Source: Armillaria gallica
Lineage: Eukaryota > Basidiomycota > Agaricomycetes > Agaricales > Physalacriaceae
NCBI GenBank assembly: GCA_037576215.1
Contig: JBANDB010000002.1
Location: 2,790,001 to 2,854,000, forward strand
Length of the DNA stretch: 64,000 nucleotides
Direction of reading: 5' to 3'
Below, piece after piece: positions 46,931 to 59,272 of this stretch (positions are counted from its first letter, which is position 1; each line of letters opens with the position of its first letter). Made by a program: the position numbers and the translations under genes. The notes beneath the pieces are model-generated. The model was not told the origin of the DNA, did not search any database, and saw only the letters and a program-made list of their open reading frames with translations.

Positions 46931-48293
46931 TATTGCCATCTCTATATTTATTTTGATCTCCGCTAGGCAGTAGTTGCGTAAGCTTGAGGCACTGGTATGG
47001 CCGCAGAGGCGTTATTTCAATCCTGCTCCCCCAGTCACCTTAAATGCCATGGCATCATAGCATCATATTCGTGTACTGCATACTGATGATGACTTGGAAT
47101 ACTCTTTCGGGTTCTTTCTTTGTATTGAATGTCTTGGCAAACTTCTCGGTCTACCGTTATTTCCAGTCGACCAGGCCAACTAGTAACTATGTAGTACGAG
47201 AACTCACAAGACATACTTCCTCACGTATTGTACACTTTTGATAGCTCTTTGTCACGCCGCAACCTTGCTTACACACTTCTCGTTCTAATAAGTAGTCATC
47301 TCACATGTGAAGGAAGAGGTCATTATTGGTAAGTAGCTTCACTAATCAATTGACTCTTACCATGACGAAGTTCCCTCATGTTACGTGTGTCGTTAATCAA
47401 TTGTGTTAAGTCCAATGAATCACGCCAACGTGGTCCAAGTCTGCTGTATCTAAGGATCTACCGAAATCACAAGGGCTTTCTTGCCCTCCTGAACTCCCTG
47501 GAAGGGCAGGTAATTCCTAGTGGTACTCTCGGGGGAGCCAAACAGACATAGCTTATGTATAATAAATAATTACTGCTTTCTGTTTGTGCAATGGAGTGGG
47601 AGCAGATCCAAGCGGCCCGACATCCGGCTTCCCTGACTGAACTCTGACCACAACCTTCACTTTTCTCTCGCCTACGAAACACGCCCGTCTTCAGGTTTTC
47701 TTTGCTTGCCTGGCCCCGTGCTGTTATTTGGACCTTGGCTTGTTTTTGTGGCCCAGTGCATAACCTCGTTGAGCACGGGGTCCAAAAAGAACGACTTCGA
47801 AAACGTTTCGCGGTTCCGAAGGACCTGCGCTTGCTCCCGCATATACCACGCCATACTGGTCTAGTCCTTGGAGTTTGGGAAACGATTGCTGTGTCTACCT
47901 CTTTCGGATACATCGGCATCTGTGCCATCATTCTCGTTCGCTCTAGGTGCAGCAGATCGCGTCGAGTTCGAACTTTCTCCACATTCCTTTGGCTCACCGT
48001 GAACTCGGGCCGGGGTATATATAGCCGGTTTTGCTCTAACACCGTCCTGTGTTCGCACTCTGGTTTGTCAATCTATTCAACGCGTCGATAACGCCTCCAC
48101 GCATTGATTAATCTGATTGGTGGACGTCCGTTTTTAGGCTAGAACCGGCCTCGATGTCGGCAATTGCCGTCGTGCTCTCGGGGGCTCGGGGGCAACTCGG
48201 AGGAGGCTCAATTTGGTTCCGAGAAAAAAATCAGTGTCATGACATCACACGATATAAAAGTCACCGCTTGACTCGGCTTAACCAGCAACCACC
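46931..48293. other. Intergenic, no confident gene
   Basis: 1.36 kb. The longest open frame (minus, 47467-48042, 191 codons) has no recognisable domain and lies opposite a 129-codon + frame. A TATA box (gatataaaag, 48251-48260) belongs to the next gene. Confidence 0.45.
48251..48260 (+). promoter_or_regulatory. TATA box of F-box-like gene
   Basis: A gatataaaag motif 34 bases before the ATG at 48294, a good position for a core promoter. Confidence 0.55.
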
Positions 48294-49178
48294 ATGTCCA
48301 CGCTTACCATGACTAGAAGCCATCAGCAAGGACGACTCCGCTCCTTCTCTCTATCCCTTGTAGCCCGGCATTCATCTCCATTACTGGCTCTCCCCGCTGA
48401 GCTTATCATCGAAATCATTACCCTCGCTCTAATAGAATCCAAAGCCAATGCACTTGCGACAATATGCAAAGACATAACCTGTCTCTTCAACGCTATACTT
48501 TACCGCACAGTTTCCCTCAGCTCTACTCGCCCCGTGTCCCTTTTCTACCAGGCGTCCCGGTCAAATCCTTCTTTGGTTACCCACATCAGACATTTTACCG
48601 TGTCTGGGAACGCGGTCCTTGATGCAAAGGGATGGGGACGCGTATGGGAGATCATATCTCGGGCCAAGGGACTATTATCTCTGTCCCTCAAGGGGGGCTA
48701 TCAACCGTCGTCTCTGGCTTCGATCCTCGCAGATCCAAGTCATGACAGTCTTTCGGCTGTCACGATACAACGTTTTGACGCGCCCTCCGCATCAGTCGGC
48801 CCCGCGTGCGTCGCGCCCATAACACATCTCCGTATATGTGAACCCAGCGACCAATGGTACTCCCCTTCCGAGATCCTATCGTCGTTTGGTTCACTCCCTG
48901 CACTTACCCATCTACAATTCTGTCGTCGGATGAATGGCAATGAGGAGAACGACGCGACTTTTGTGGAGGAGGTTGTATCCATTTTGAGGGACCAGCCGCG
49001 TCTCAGGATGCTTGTCGTGACTGCATTCCCGTCGGTGTGGGCGGGGGAGGAGGGGGTGGACGATAGTGACATATGGCGTTTGCTCAAGGAGGTTGCGGAT
49101 GAGCGTTTAGTTGTCAAGAAGGGCGGGTATGGGCTATGGCTGAAGGACGATGCTTGGGCGAATACATATGTTTCTTAG
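48294..49178 (+). CDS. F-box-like protein, intronless
   Basis: Single-exon gene of 294 aa, unusual in this intron-rich window. The segment LLALPAELIIEIITLALIES and the following CKDITCLFNAILYRTVSL match the F-box consensus of agaric proteins. The middle has leucine-rich segments (RAKGLLSLSLKGGYQP, FGSLPALTHLQFC). It may be a substrate receptor of an SCF ubiquitin ligase. Other ATGs occur nearby at 48309 and later, but the first keeps the same frame. Confidence 0.65.
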   Translation: MSTLTMTRSHQQGRLRSFSLSLVARHSSPLLALPAELIIEIITLALIESKANALATICKDITCLFNAILYRTVSLSSTRPVSLFYQASRSNPSLVTHIRHFTVSGNAVLDAKGWGRVWEIISRAKGLLSLSLKGGYQPSSLASILADPSHDSLSAVTIQRFDAPSASVGPACVAPITHLRICEPSDQWYSPSEILSSFGSLPALTHLQFCRRMNGNEENDATFVEEVVSILRDQPRLRMLVVTAFPSVWAGEEGVDDSDIWRLLKEVADERLVVKKGGYGLWLKDDAWANTYVS

Positions 49179-49341
49179 ACTTTTAGATTGTCATTAGATG
49201 CTTAGATATGGTAAGACTGCATTTGCACTTCAAATCCTGCGAGGTCATAATCATTTCAGCGAGTATAGAGAAAAACGACACGTCGTTTCTATTGAACATA
49301 TTATACAATAAATCCACGTGTAGTCCGACGAAACTCCTTCA

Positions 49342-50057
49342 TCACTGCACCACTTGAGTAACCTTCGGATATATTAGACGCGTCGACAAAAAAAAACGTA
49401 GTGCCCACCTTTCCGTTCTCAACGTGATAGATCCACCCTGTGATGGGAGTACCCTTCAACACAAGGGGATGACTCTGCAGGTACTTGACGTCATGCTTCA
49501 CACTTTCCTCCAATTTGGAGAACTCCAAAAAATCAATCTCATTGACCAAGCTGGCTGCTTCGGGTCCGTCCTCGTCGACGATCTTGGTTTGCAAGTCCTG
49601 GGTGGTGAATGTGGTCATTCCGCAATCGGTGTGGTGAAAAACGGCTATTTCTCTTGTTCCGAGGAGACGCTGGGAGATAACGATGCTTCTGATCGCGTCC
49701 TCGCTGTGAGAATTTGAGAATCAGGTTTCCGGTGTGAGATACGGGAGTTACATACGTTCTGCCTCCTGCATTGCGGATAATATGCGCTTCGCCAAGATCG
49801 ATACCGAGGGACGCAGCGGGACTGGAAGAGTTAGATGGGATGGCGCTATACATTCAGGAAATGCAAACTCACTCGAGTCGTGCGTCCATACAAGTTACTA
49901 GGAAGGCGAAGTCCATGAGGCTGATAATGCATGTCCGAAAGGGAGATTTAAACATACCCACGATCAGCTTCTTCGACGGCGGCATAGGTAAGTCGCCCTT
50001 GCTGAACGTCGCAGCATACTTCTCGTTGCCCTTGATGAGTCCTTGAGGTGTAGACAT
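49342..50057 (-). CDS. Beta-class carbonic anhydrase
   Basis: Zinc enzyme interconverting CO2 and bicarbonate. Five exons on the minus strand, starting at the ATG at 50057 (MSTPQGLIKGNEKYAATF). The zinc-binding Cys and the Asp/Arg pair are in VTCMDARLDPAAS; an intron follows CTCGA. The His and second Cys are in HHTDCGM. LGEAHIIRNAGGR is also family-typical. The last intron has a gtgggc donor and a run of T; splicing it gives the natural end VENGKVTQVVQ at 49342, whereas reading through gives an unlikely longer tail ending at 49301. A TATA box lies just upstream (50096-50103). Confidence 0.88.
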
Positions 50058-50593
50058 TGTTGTAGATGTGTAAGGTCTCTCCTATGCGTCTGAGATATTT
50101 ATACCGATGGCAATTGGTTCATATTATGAACGAATTGCGCGATGGTATCACGAGCGCGTCGACATGTGAGAGAACGCGTTGGACTCGGAGTAGAATTCAT
50201 AGAATTACGCGAGCTGTGCGAATTCATCAGCGCTTATGCAGAAGACCACCAAAGGAGACACATACATGCCCTTCCCTGCCCGAGCGATGCCAAAGCTTTA
50301 CGATGAAGATGAAGCTTACCAACATAAAGTCAGAATTGTACCATCTGAGAGTGCTCGAGAGACGTGATATTAAGTACAGAGTACAGATTGATCCAAGGTA
50401 TCCTGATAATTACAAGGGGTGCATTAGTGAGCGACCTACATATGAAGATTGTCAGCACATATCGGATGGTGAGAGAAGACCCAGGAAAATCAAAAAAGAA
50501 TATGCACATCACGTTGGTCAGTGCTTGACTTCTATTTTGCTCATCATACTAATAGGAGCACAGTGCGTAGAATAAGCTTCACCTGATATACTG
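50058..50593. other. Spacer holding a 170-codon open frame
   Basis: 536 bases between two minus-strand genes. A + strand frame at 50066-50575 stays open for 169 aa but shows no domain, signal or introns; it may be chance. The region must also hold the carbonic anhydrase promoter, including tatttata at 50096-50103 (a TATA box on the minus strand, about 40 bases before the start). Confidence 0.45.
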
Positions 50594-51359
50594 TCATCGA
50601 TTCTGGTCTGACGGCTGAAAGCGCATGTAATACTGCTTGGTCTGATTCTCCATCATTTCTTGTGTGGATTCTGGTAGGTCTTCTACAAAGCGACCTAGAG
50701 AGAGCGTAAGGACGTTAAGTTTGGCAGACTGAATGCCGTACCGGGGGACCCAGAAAACAGAGCCATAGCCGGGATCACTGTGTTGGCCGGAACGATAGTG
50801 TTATCCGCAACCTTTGCGCAGTCTTTGATAATGGTGAATTTTCCCTGAGTTTGCTGAGAATAAACGATAGAGGTGAGAAGTCGGAGCATACAATCACACA
50901 GTTTTTCCCAATCTCAACGTGATTCCCTATGGTTGCAGCTTCGACGACGGTGTTGGCACCTATGTGAACATAGTCTCCGATCTTCATAGGGTAGTAATTG
51001 AAAGCGCCGCGATAAGTTTTGTACGGTGGCCTGGATGATCTTAGAGAAAAAGAGAAAAAAATGGAAGAAAGTCTCACCGCATCACGCAGCCTTCTCCTAC
51101 CAAGCAATATCTACCCAGCGAGATAACAACTGCATGACCGGGCCCAGACCTGCGCAGGTCTCCGCGTATGATAGCACCGCTAGAGATGATCGTTTTGCCT
51201 CCGAGGATGATATTTTGCGGCCCAGCGATTGTCGCTCGTCGTGATACCTTATTTCCAGTGTCCTACAGGGCGACACGTTGGTTCGTACGCGAATCCAGAA
51301 AGAAACTACCGCACAGTTTCAATGAATTCCGATTTCGAATAGTAAATTGGGCCGTCCAT
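50594..51359 (-). CDS. Dynactin subunit 5 (p25)
   Basis: Pointed-end subunit of dynactin, the dynein cofactor; p25 helps dynein bind early endosomes in fungi. Exons run from the ATG at 51359 ([15 protein letters not shown], like the vertebrate start) to the TGA at 50594. The left-handed beta helix (hexapeptide repeat) is visible: [92 protein letters not shown]. It ends [20 protein letters not shown]. It faces the TMEM70-like gene with only 76 bases between the two ATGs. Confidence 0.9.
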
Positions 51360-51435
51360 GGAAGTATGTGTCAGAGTCAGGTGCTGCCTGCCGAGAATGC
51401 TTGCGCGTAAGCGGCCGTCTTGGACCCAAACCACC
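51360..51435. promoter_or_regulatory. Divergent promoter of DCTN5 and TMEM70-like gene
   Basis: The 76 bases between the two opposite ATGs must hold the start of both mRNAs or lie within their leaders. No TATA box is seen. The spacing suggests a bidirectional promoter. Confidence 0.55.
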
Positions 51436-52194
51436 ATGTCGCCCCTTCCCGTCCTGCGACTTGGCTGTCGCCATTTTACTGCTTTTCACCGTTCTCTACT
51501 GCGACCCGGCAGCGCTGCCACACGATTGCGAGCACTGTCGGCAGCAGCGTCCACGGCCTCTCAGAAATCTTTCTCTACCACCGAGCCATCGGAACAGCAT
51601 GTATACCACGGGCCTCTGAGCAACACCTTCAGGCGGCTCAAGCTCTTCTCTTGGACAACTCTAGGGCTCACCTCAACTATTTCACCCTTCATGTTCGTCA
51701 TCGAGTCCAATTTACCAGCAAGTGCTCGACTTTCATTGGCGACAATCGCGGTCACGACATCAGCAGCAAGCACGGCAATTGTCGGATGGGTGACCCACCC
51801 GTACGTGACTACTCTTCGCCGGCTGGAGCCCCCAAATCCAGGAGGTGTACCCGAGATTGAGATGACCACCTATTCTCTTGCTCTAAAGCCACGAATCACC
51901 CGGGTACGTTTCGAAAACATGCAGCCAGACTTGTATTAGTTTGAACCACGCGCTCAGGTCTACGATCCCGATTTTATCATCGATACGTCCCGACCGTTCG
52001 CCAAATGGGAGCTTGCCAAAGAAGTTGCTTTACCTGTCGAACGGAGGCCTACAATTCCAGTTACAGGAAGCGAGGAAACGGTGGCTGAAACTATGGATTC
52101 GAACGGTGAAGTGATTGGTAGCTGGGTGGTTCGTTGGGCGGAAAATGGTCAAGGGACTTGCCGATCCATCGGCAGTGTAGTGAGGTTTGTCTAG
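51436..52194 (+). CDS. TMEM70-like mitochondrial protein
   Basis: Probable mitochondrial inner-membrane protein of the TMEM70 family, whose animal members help assemble ATP synthase or complex I. Exons: 51436-51903 and 51958-52194 (234 aa). The N-terminus (MSPLPVLRLGCRHFTAFHRS...) is rich in Arg and Ser and lacks acid, like a mitochondrial targeting signal. Two hydrophobic spans follow (LKLFSWTTLGLTSTISPFMFVIES and LSLATIAVTTSAASTAIVGW), then PYVTTLRRLEP, the family motif. The C-terminal part is soluble. Confidence 0.8.
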
Positions 52195-53611
52195 TTCTGT
52201 ATCTCATTTCGCTGTAACTGAAATTCCATTAGACATTTTAATGTTCACCTTGAACTTTTAAGATGATATTATTATTCATTGAACTTTCTTTCAAACCTTG
52301 CAATTTGTTTCAATACGGGTTTAGTCGGGTTTTCTGGTTGAACACTCTGGTATTCTCAAATATCAGTTCATCGATGAGCTGTTCGACATCATACTGAGGT
52401 CAAATGCTTCAGCAGAGCGATGTCGAACCGACACGCTTTCAACCCGATATCCCTAAAGCTTGGCAATGCCAAGGGCAGGGATGGCATCATTTGCGAAATA
52501 TTGACGCAGTGTTGACGCTTCCAGAACGACAACTTGGCCTAGAAGTACCTAGTGCCCACAACTCATCATACAGTATGGATGCCATGACTGAATATCCGGA
52601 CGTGGTCTACGCCTTTAAATTTCTATTTCACATTTTTGGAGGACTTCGACCGTGTCGCTCACATCCGTGAGTCAAAACCTCCAGTTCTGAATACTTTTAC
52701 AGGTCAGAATGAAATACCACGACTGGCTTTTGGCTATAGCTTCGTTGATGTCATTGTCCTTGGGTCCTGCTATGGCTATGTCACTCCCCGGGCAAGGTAT
52801 GGCGGCTATCGTCGATGCCGTACCTAACGGTCAGACCTCCTCACGCCGGACTTCACGCTGCAATATTCTCATCGTCCTATTCCAACAAATGTGCTCACAT
52901 GGCATGACGATCCACTACTCCTTGACTCTTCGAAGGGACAAACTGGTCAAGTTCATTCCTATTGTCTTGCGCCTAGAGACCCCATCATCTGTCATCCCTC
53001 CCAGTTATCGATCCTCACCAACGAGTAGCCGACCAGTCTGTCCGCTAATATACATCGGTATCCTCACACATGGGGCCACAGGGGTATTACAAGTAGTCTG
53101 AATGGCTTCACATATTGTTGAGCAACACGGACGATTGAGGTGCACCAACCTTGTGGAAGGCTGAAAGTCAGGCTTGCGCAAATTAGTGCTAGCATTATAT
53201 ATAAGATCTACTATACTCTTTCCTGAAGGCTGGTCCTCTTATATGAGTGACTATGTACCACACCAGCGTGAGATTGACCACAAAATCCAACGATAATAAA
53301 CTGTGCTCGTACCACAGCATAGGGAATCCTGTTGATACATATAGCTCATCCTAATAATACATTGGTCGCGGTACCCAACACCAGCGCTTGTCTACGTATC
53401 CTGAATGAATGTCATGATATGTATTCATAAAGTACAATGCGGTGCATGGCTGTAATACCAAGATAAGAGTAATGCGAGCAATAACATTTGAGTGGGGGTG
53501 CGAATAGCAAGAGGCAACACTAGAGTAATGTAAGCGAGATACTTTTGTCGTCTAAGATGTCTGTAAATAACGGAAGGAAGACAAGGGTGAAACAGAGAGA
53601 GAAGGTCAAGC
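52195..53611. other. Intergenic with weak gene remnants
   Basis: About 1.4 kb with no confident gene. On the + strand an ATG at 52709 begins a stretch with a signal-peptide-like start (MKYHDWLLAIASLMSLSLGPAMA), and a downstream frame reads LLLDSSKGQTGQVHSY to a stop near 53028. These cannot be joined by a standard intron, so a small secreted protein is possible but unproven. Sequence around 53200-53450 shows nothing. Confidence 0.4.
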
Positions 53612-56087
53612 TTAGTCTTTCTTCTCAGGCTCTGGTTCCGAAGTCGACGATGACGACGAAGAAGCATTCTCCTCAGCGTTGCGCTTCTCGTACACCTACA
53701 AAGAGAAAAAGTGAGCATTAGAAATGAGGCGAATGAAAGCTACGTACCTTGCTGAAGAGACCCAAGGATGCCTGCTGTGTCTCGTTGATCTTCACCCGGA
53801 TAGCCTCAGCGTCGATGGAAGGGTCGGCGGCCTGTCCCTTGACAGCAAGTTCGCGCAGCTCCGCGACGAGCTTAGCAACCTTCTCCTGTTCGGTCTTATC
53901 GATCTGATCCTTGAACTCGTTCATAGCTACATAAAGATTGAGGACCCCGTTAAAAATCAGCTACTAAATGCTTACCCTTCTCGGTATCGGCGCAAACAGA
54001 GTCGGCCTTGTTGGCCTCCTCAATCAAGTGCTTGCGGGCCTTGTCAGTCTCGGCGTACTGCTCGGCGTCAGAGACCATCTTCTCGATGTCCTTGTCGCTG
54101 AGACCGGAAGACGAGGCGATGGTCATGGACTGATCCTTGTTAGTGGCCTTGTCCTTGGCAGAGACGTTGACAATACCATCTGATGCAATCGTCAGTGAGG
54201 CCTAAGAGACAGGCGTAGATCGTGTTACGAACCGGCATCGATATCGAAGGTAATCTCGATTTGAGGAATACCCTTGGGGGCCGGTGGAATGCCGACAAGG
54301 TTGAAGTTACCAAGGAGCTTGTTGTCCCGGACAAGCTCACGTTCACCCTGGTAGATTTTGACCTCGATGGCCGTTTGGCCGTCGGCAGCGGTCGAGAAGA
54401 CTTGCGACTTTTTGGCAGGAATCGTGGTGTTACGGTTGATCAACTTGGTCATGATACCACCGAGGGTCTCGATGCCTAGAGAAGTGGAAATATGAGAAGA
54501 GGGCGACCAGACATAAGCTGTGATACGCACCCAATGAAAGAGGAGTGACATCCAGGAGCAGAATGTCGGTAACGTTACCAGCCAGGACACCACCTTGGAT
54601 GGCAGCACCCTTAGCAACAGCCTCATCAGGGTTGACACCCTTGCTGGGCTCCCGACCGAAGACAGACTTGACGGTCTCACCGACGCGAGGCATGCGGGTC
54701 ATACCACCGACGAGGATGACTTCGTTGATCTCGGTGACCTTGACACCAGCATCGTTGAGCGCCTTCTTACAAGGCTCAACAGTCCGTTGAACCAAGGGGG
54801 CGACCAAACTCTCGAACTGCGATCTCAATAGCTTGGTGTTAATGTGCTTGGGGCCTGAAGCGTCGGCAGTGATGAAGGGCAAGTTGATCTCCGTTTGTGT
54901 TGTCGACGACAGCTCGATCTTCGCCTTCTCCGCAGCTTCACGAATACGCTGGATAGCCATCCGGTCGCCATTAAGGTCAATTCCAGACTCCTTCTTGAAC
55001 TCATTCAAGATGTGGTCAACGAGGAGGATATCGAAGTCTTCACCACCCAAATGAGTGTCACCGTTTGTTGACTTGACCTCAAAGACACCTCCTTGCTTTT
55101 CCAAGATGGAGATATCGAAGGTACCTCCTCCGAGATCATAGACGGCAATGACGGATGATTCGCCACGGTCCAAACCGTATGCCAGGGCGGCAGCGGTGGG
55201 TTCGTTGATGACTCGAAGAACGTCTAATCCGGCGATCTGACCAGCGTCTTTGGTAGCCTGCCGTTGGGCATCGTTGAAGTAGGCAGGGACAGTGACAACG
55301 GCATGGCTGTCATCAGGATGTCAGAAATATGGATATGAGACACGGGACACAAAACTCACTTGACATTTTTGTTGAGGTACTGCTGTGCAGTTTCGCGCAT
55401 TTTAGACAACACCATTGACGACAGCTCCTCAGCAGACTGGATGCAAAAAGAATTAGGTCGGCAGATGCACAACGACAAGACAATACTCACGAAGCGCTGC
55501 TTTTGACCTCCATTTTCGACCTCCACAGCTGGACGTCCATCGGACTTGGGTACCACGGTAAAGGGCCTGACGAAAAGGCTTGAGTATATAGCATCGTAGG
55601 ATGAAGTTTTCGCTCACCAATGCTTCATATCATCCTGAACCTCCTTGTCCTTGAACTGACGCCCGATCAGCCGCTTAAACGCGAATACCGTATTTGTGGA
55701 GTTGACAACGGCCTGACGCTTGGCAGGCAGACCGACAAGACGCTCGCCATGCTTTGTGAAAGCGACAACGGAAGGTGTCGTCCGAGCACCCTCAGCATTC
55801 TCAATCACCCGCGACTCTTTGCCCTCCATCACGGAAACGCAGGAATTTGTCGTTCCCAAGTCAATACCGACGACGGGGCCTACAGAAGATTTGCTGAGCT
55901 GTACAGGTCTTGAACTAGGGCAGGTTTTGCGTACCGTTGACTTTGGAATTCATATTCCGCGCAATCATGGCCCGGGGAATACCCTAAGAAATGATAAGCC
56001 TTAGAAGAGACATAGAAAGTCGATGCGTACGGCATAATGGCCAGTCCTGGAGACAGAAGAGCGTAGAGAACGAGCAGCGGTGAACAT
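53612..56087 (-). CDS. SSC1: Mitochondrial Hsp70 (SSC1-type)
   Basis: Matrix chaperone that drives protein import with Tim44 and folds imported proteins. Multi-exon on the minus strand; first exons 56087-56031, 55983-55935, 55879-55618. The N-terminus ([19 protein letters not shown]) is an arginine-rich mitochondrial presequence. ATPase signatures are [28 protein letters not shown] and [13 protein letters not shown]. The segment [13 protein letters not shown] and the linker DVTPLSLG are in place, followed by the substrate-binding domain ([20 protein letters not shown]). The end (EPEPEKKD) is acidic, as in fungal SSC1, and not the cytosolic EEVD. Complete, about 670 aa. Confidence 0.95.
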
Positions 56088-56162
56088 AATGTTGGAAGGA
56101 TGAGAAACGCAATTCCGGCTTGATCAAATTTTTTTATCAGGTTATGTAAGCGTGCCGGCCTA

Positions 56163-56970
56163 ACCCGAAAATTCGAGAAGATGACACAGCACTGTCCTTC
56201 CCAAGAAAACGACGAAGCCGTGACTCTGGTGATGACTGTCGTTGTGAATATCTTGGTGAACCTTTTAACCCTTTGCAAGCACAGGAAGTTGCTATACGAA
56301 GGGCTTTCTTCGTTCAGCTCCTTGTCATCATACTAGCGAGCATACGCATCCCAGACTCCGCACCTGTTGTTCCTTTCGCATGGCTTCACTTGTTCCATCT
56401 TATCTTGTGGGCGTGTGTTTTATCTGATCTACCTGGCTGTTGTTGTGACGGTACAGCGGGAGGTTTTGCCTAGGTACTATTTCCGCACATCTTGTGGACC
56501 GTTGTCATTCAACAACGCAGCCTATTCACCACCGGATCATATGACGCCCCCTTCCGTGCATGTGTGTGCATTCAACTCGACGCTGCATGGCATCGTGCTT
56601 CTTACAATGTACGACGAAACCCTCACGGAGCAATGGTCACATATAGCTTTACCCCCTCGTATCGTACCGTTCGTTCAGTGGAGGTACTTGGGACGCTGAG
56701 CAAGAATATTTGGTTGAGCGTTGATTCACAGACCCTTGATTGGCGATGCTGAAGATCTCATCTGGTTGCGCATTCGAGAAACCCGGAAACCTTTATTCCT
56801 GTGGGTGTTCTTTCCGTCACGTACTTAATTAAGTTGCACGCTTAAGCGTAAACCACTCAGACATTGAGACACTTGTCTAAGATTGGGACTGGCGTATGTC
56901 TGATATCGGCTACAATTTTGGAGAAGAATAATTTTCGGAAAATTTACCAGGATCCAGCCTGGCGACAGAT
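56163..56970 (+). pseudogene. Decayed copy of the membrane protein at 59839
   Basis: Nucleotide sequence here follows that of the gene at 59839-60600 closely (for example the shared stretches atacgaagggct, gtcatcatactagcg and cgcatcccagactccgcacc) but has lost the frame several times. A 67-codon frame (56273-56473) keeps RIPDSAPVVPFAWLHLFHLILW, then stops. The segment matching the second half of the intron and the following exon start is deleted. A second frame gives RSLFTTGSY and a third gives HGIVLLTMYDETLTEQW. The likeness continues past the stop of the intact gene (gagaagaat region near 56925). Confidence 0.8.
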
Positions 56971-57414
56971 CCCCATAAGTATAATCAGGGATGCCCACCG
57001 TTACCTACCGTCAGGCCATTGGGTGAACATTTTACGGTACGGCATCATCCCGTATAACCTATTGCGTAATATGGCTTTACAGCCGTAAATACGAGTTACT
57101 TTCTTCAAGGTATTATTGCGGCACATGCCCTCCTACTATTCATGCATAATACGACCGTTTTCCGTCAAGCCTTTCGATGCGCGTCCAATAGTCACCGTGT
57201 AACGCTGGGATGAGTGCTTTGTCCTGCTCTCAAATCAGTGTCTGATTGATACGAAAACCGGTCAGTATGTCACAATGGATACACCACCTGGGGGACACAG
57301 CCCTTGGGCTATGCATCAAATTTGTGCGCTCATATTATAGTCATGGAACTACCCGCGGTACTCACACATCCTCCAATATCTTTTCACTCGCAGACTTGCA
57401 TCTCCACAAGAAAA
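56971..57414. other. Intergenic, no gene seen
   Basis: About 440 bases between the pseudogene and the next gene. Nothing is recognised. Confidence 0.45.
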
Positions 57415-59272
57415 ATGACAGACCAGGAAGAGGAAAAGCAGATGGTGGAGTCTTCCTCGCCATCATGTCCGAGACATAGCATCCCTCCGAACAACCTGTC
57501 GACCAAACCGAAATTTTGGATTACTGTGCCACCAATGGTGGCCGAGTCTACATTACTATCCAGTCCATCTTTAACGATATTCGGCCTAATTCTAGTTGCC
57601 ACACTCATCGCAGGGGTACATCATTTCCTACTAGCTTTCCTCCAAGGACGTACTGTGCAAGACCAATTCTGGGTGAAGAACACATCTAACACGTTCAGCA
57701 TACTAGTCCAAACCCTTTGTGCAGCATCCGTTTCAATATCCCTTACGCAACTTGTGAGCATTTGCTCGTTAAACCAAAGTAATGCTAACCAGCAGTGACC
57801 ACTCACTACAGATCTGGTGGTTTCTGCGCCGCCGACCCTTTACTATCGCGCAACTGAATGATATATTCAGCTTACCCAACCCTTTCCCTACTGTCCGCCT
57901 TGCGTCGTCGAAAATGCTATGGAGGATCTTCCCCATCGTAACCATGGCTGCACTTGTGCAGGCATATACCCTTGTGTCCATCCTTGCACCCAACGCGCTC
58001 GAAGTAGGCACTGCTTCTCCCAAAACGGATACCATCACTGTACCCACCATCTTTTTCGGCAGAGATCCGCAAGAGCACGGCTGGGCTTTCCCTGCCCCAC
58101 CGACATACTGCATGTATCAAATCGCTAATACCTTTAGTCGAGTTCTAGGAAGCTCATTGCAATCTGATACACTTGTTGGACGGCGCGCACCTATAGGATG
58201 CGAGAATGGGTGCAACTATACCATTGAATATGGTGCACCCGCTCTGCTCTGTTCAGACATTGATGCCGAAAGTATCTTCGACTATGCCAATGGCACCGGT
58301 TCCCCTTTCTCCCCGTCTGCACCCAGCCGGCCATTTGCAGTGCTGCTGAATGACAGCGACTCCACCGCTGTATATAACGGCACATATCGCTACAATAATG
58401 ATGGGGGGAATGTTACTGTTGCCTGGCGAAGATATGACATCAATGGAGATCCCATTGCTGGCGGTGTATCTTGCATCCTCTTCAACACCACACAGCGATC
58501 TACCGTATCATTTTTCAATAACACGGGAGTCATTTCCGCTAGCATTGTATCCTACAATGTGCCTTATAGGGTGCTGATAGCACAGAATACATCCTCTGAC
58601 TGCGACGGACGACATGTTCCCGAGACGTCCTCTACACAGTCATACTATTTGAGCTATTCTGCACTGATGGAATGGCTCACAATTCGGCTGTCGGGCACTA
58701 TTTCTTATTACGGTGCTCAGGAGTGGGACGTAATGTCATCGGTTATGGAAACTAGTCTCTTTGTTATGAACGAAACCGCTGTGACGTTTTCCCCAAGGGG
58801 TGCGAGCGTGAAGACGTCACTTGAGCAAGTCTTCGTGAACCTAACCGTTGCGCTGATAGGTGCGGGAAGAGAAATGACAACCGTCAATGCTACAGTCGTG
58901 CAGAACCAGCTGGTATGGGTGTATAGTGCACGTAGACTGTGGGGAACCTACGCTACTGCGCTTGCATCGACATTGATATGCGGGGGTGTTGGATTGGCTT
59001 GCATGGCAAATAAGGAAGAGATCCGGGATCTGGCATTTTCGGATATCGTTGGGGCCACCAGGAATGTGGATTTGGATAGTGTTTTCGGTGCGGGGATAGG
59101 CGATGATGCAAAAAACAAGGCGGTACTGCAATACAGAGTACAGAGGGGAGATGGGAAGGTTACCGGGGGATTTGGGCTGGTGAAGGCGTATAAACTTAAG
59201 AGAGCTGGAGCTTTGAGAGTACAGAATAGAGTCAACCTGCCCCAGTCTGAGCTTGGTATTAATATACAATGA
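57415..59272 (+). CDS. Large multi-domain membrane protein, agaric family
   Basis: Two exons: 57415-57753 and 57812-59272 (599 aa). I chose the ATG at 57415 (MTDQEEEKQMVESSS); an in-frame ATG at 57304 adds a less likely segment. Three hydrophobic helices near the N-terminus (LTIFGLILVATLIAGVHHFLL, FSILVQTLCAASVSIS, IVTMAALVQAYTLVSI) lead into a large extracellular-type region with many NxT/S sites (for example NGT, NDS, NTT, NNT, NVT), Cys and repeats. A last helix (YATALASTLICGGVGLACMA) precedes a cytoplasmic tail. The family is common in mushrooms; its function is unknown. Confidence 0.78.

Noticed and set aside
47467..48042. 191-codon minus-strand frame
   Set aside because: No domain, no splice context and an opposing open frame; probably chance in GC-richer DNA.
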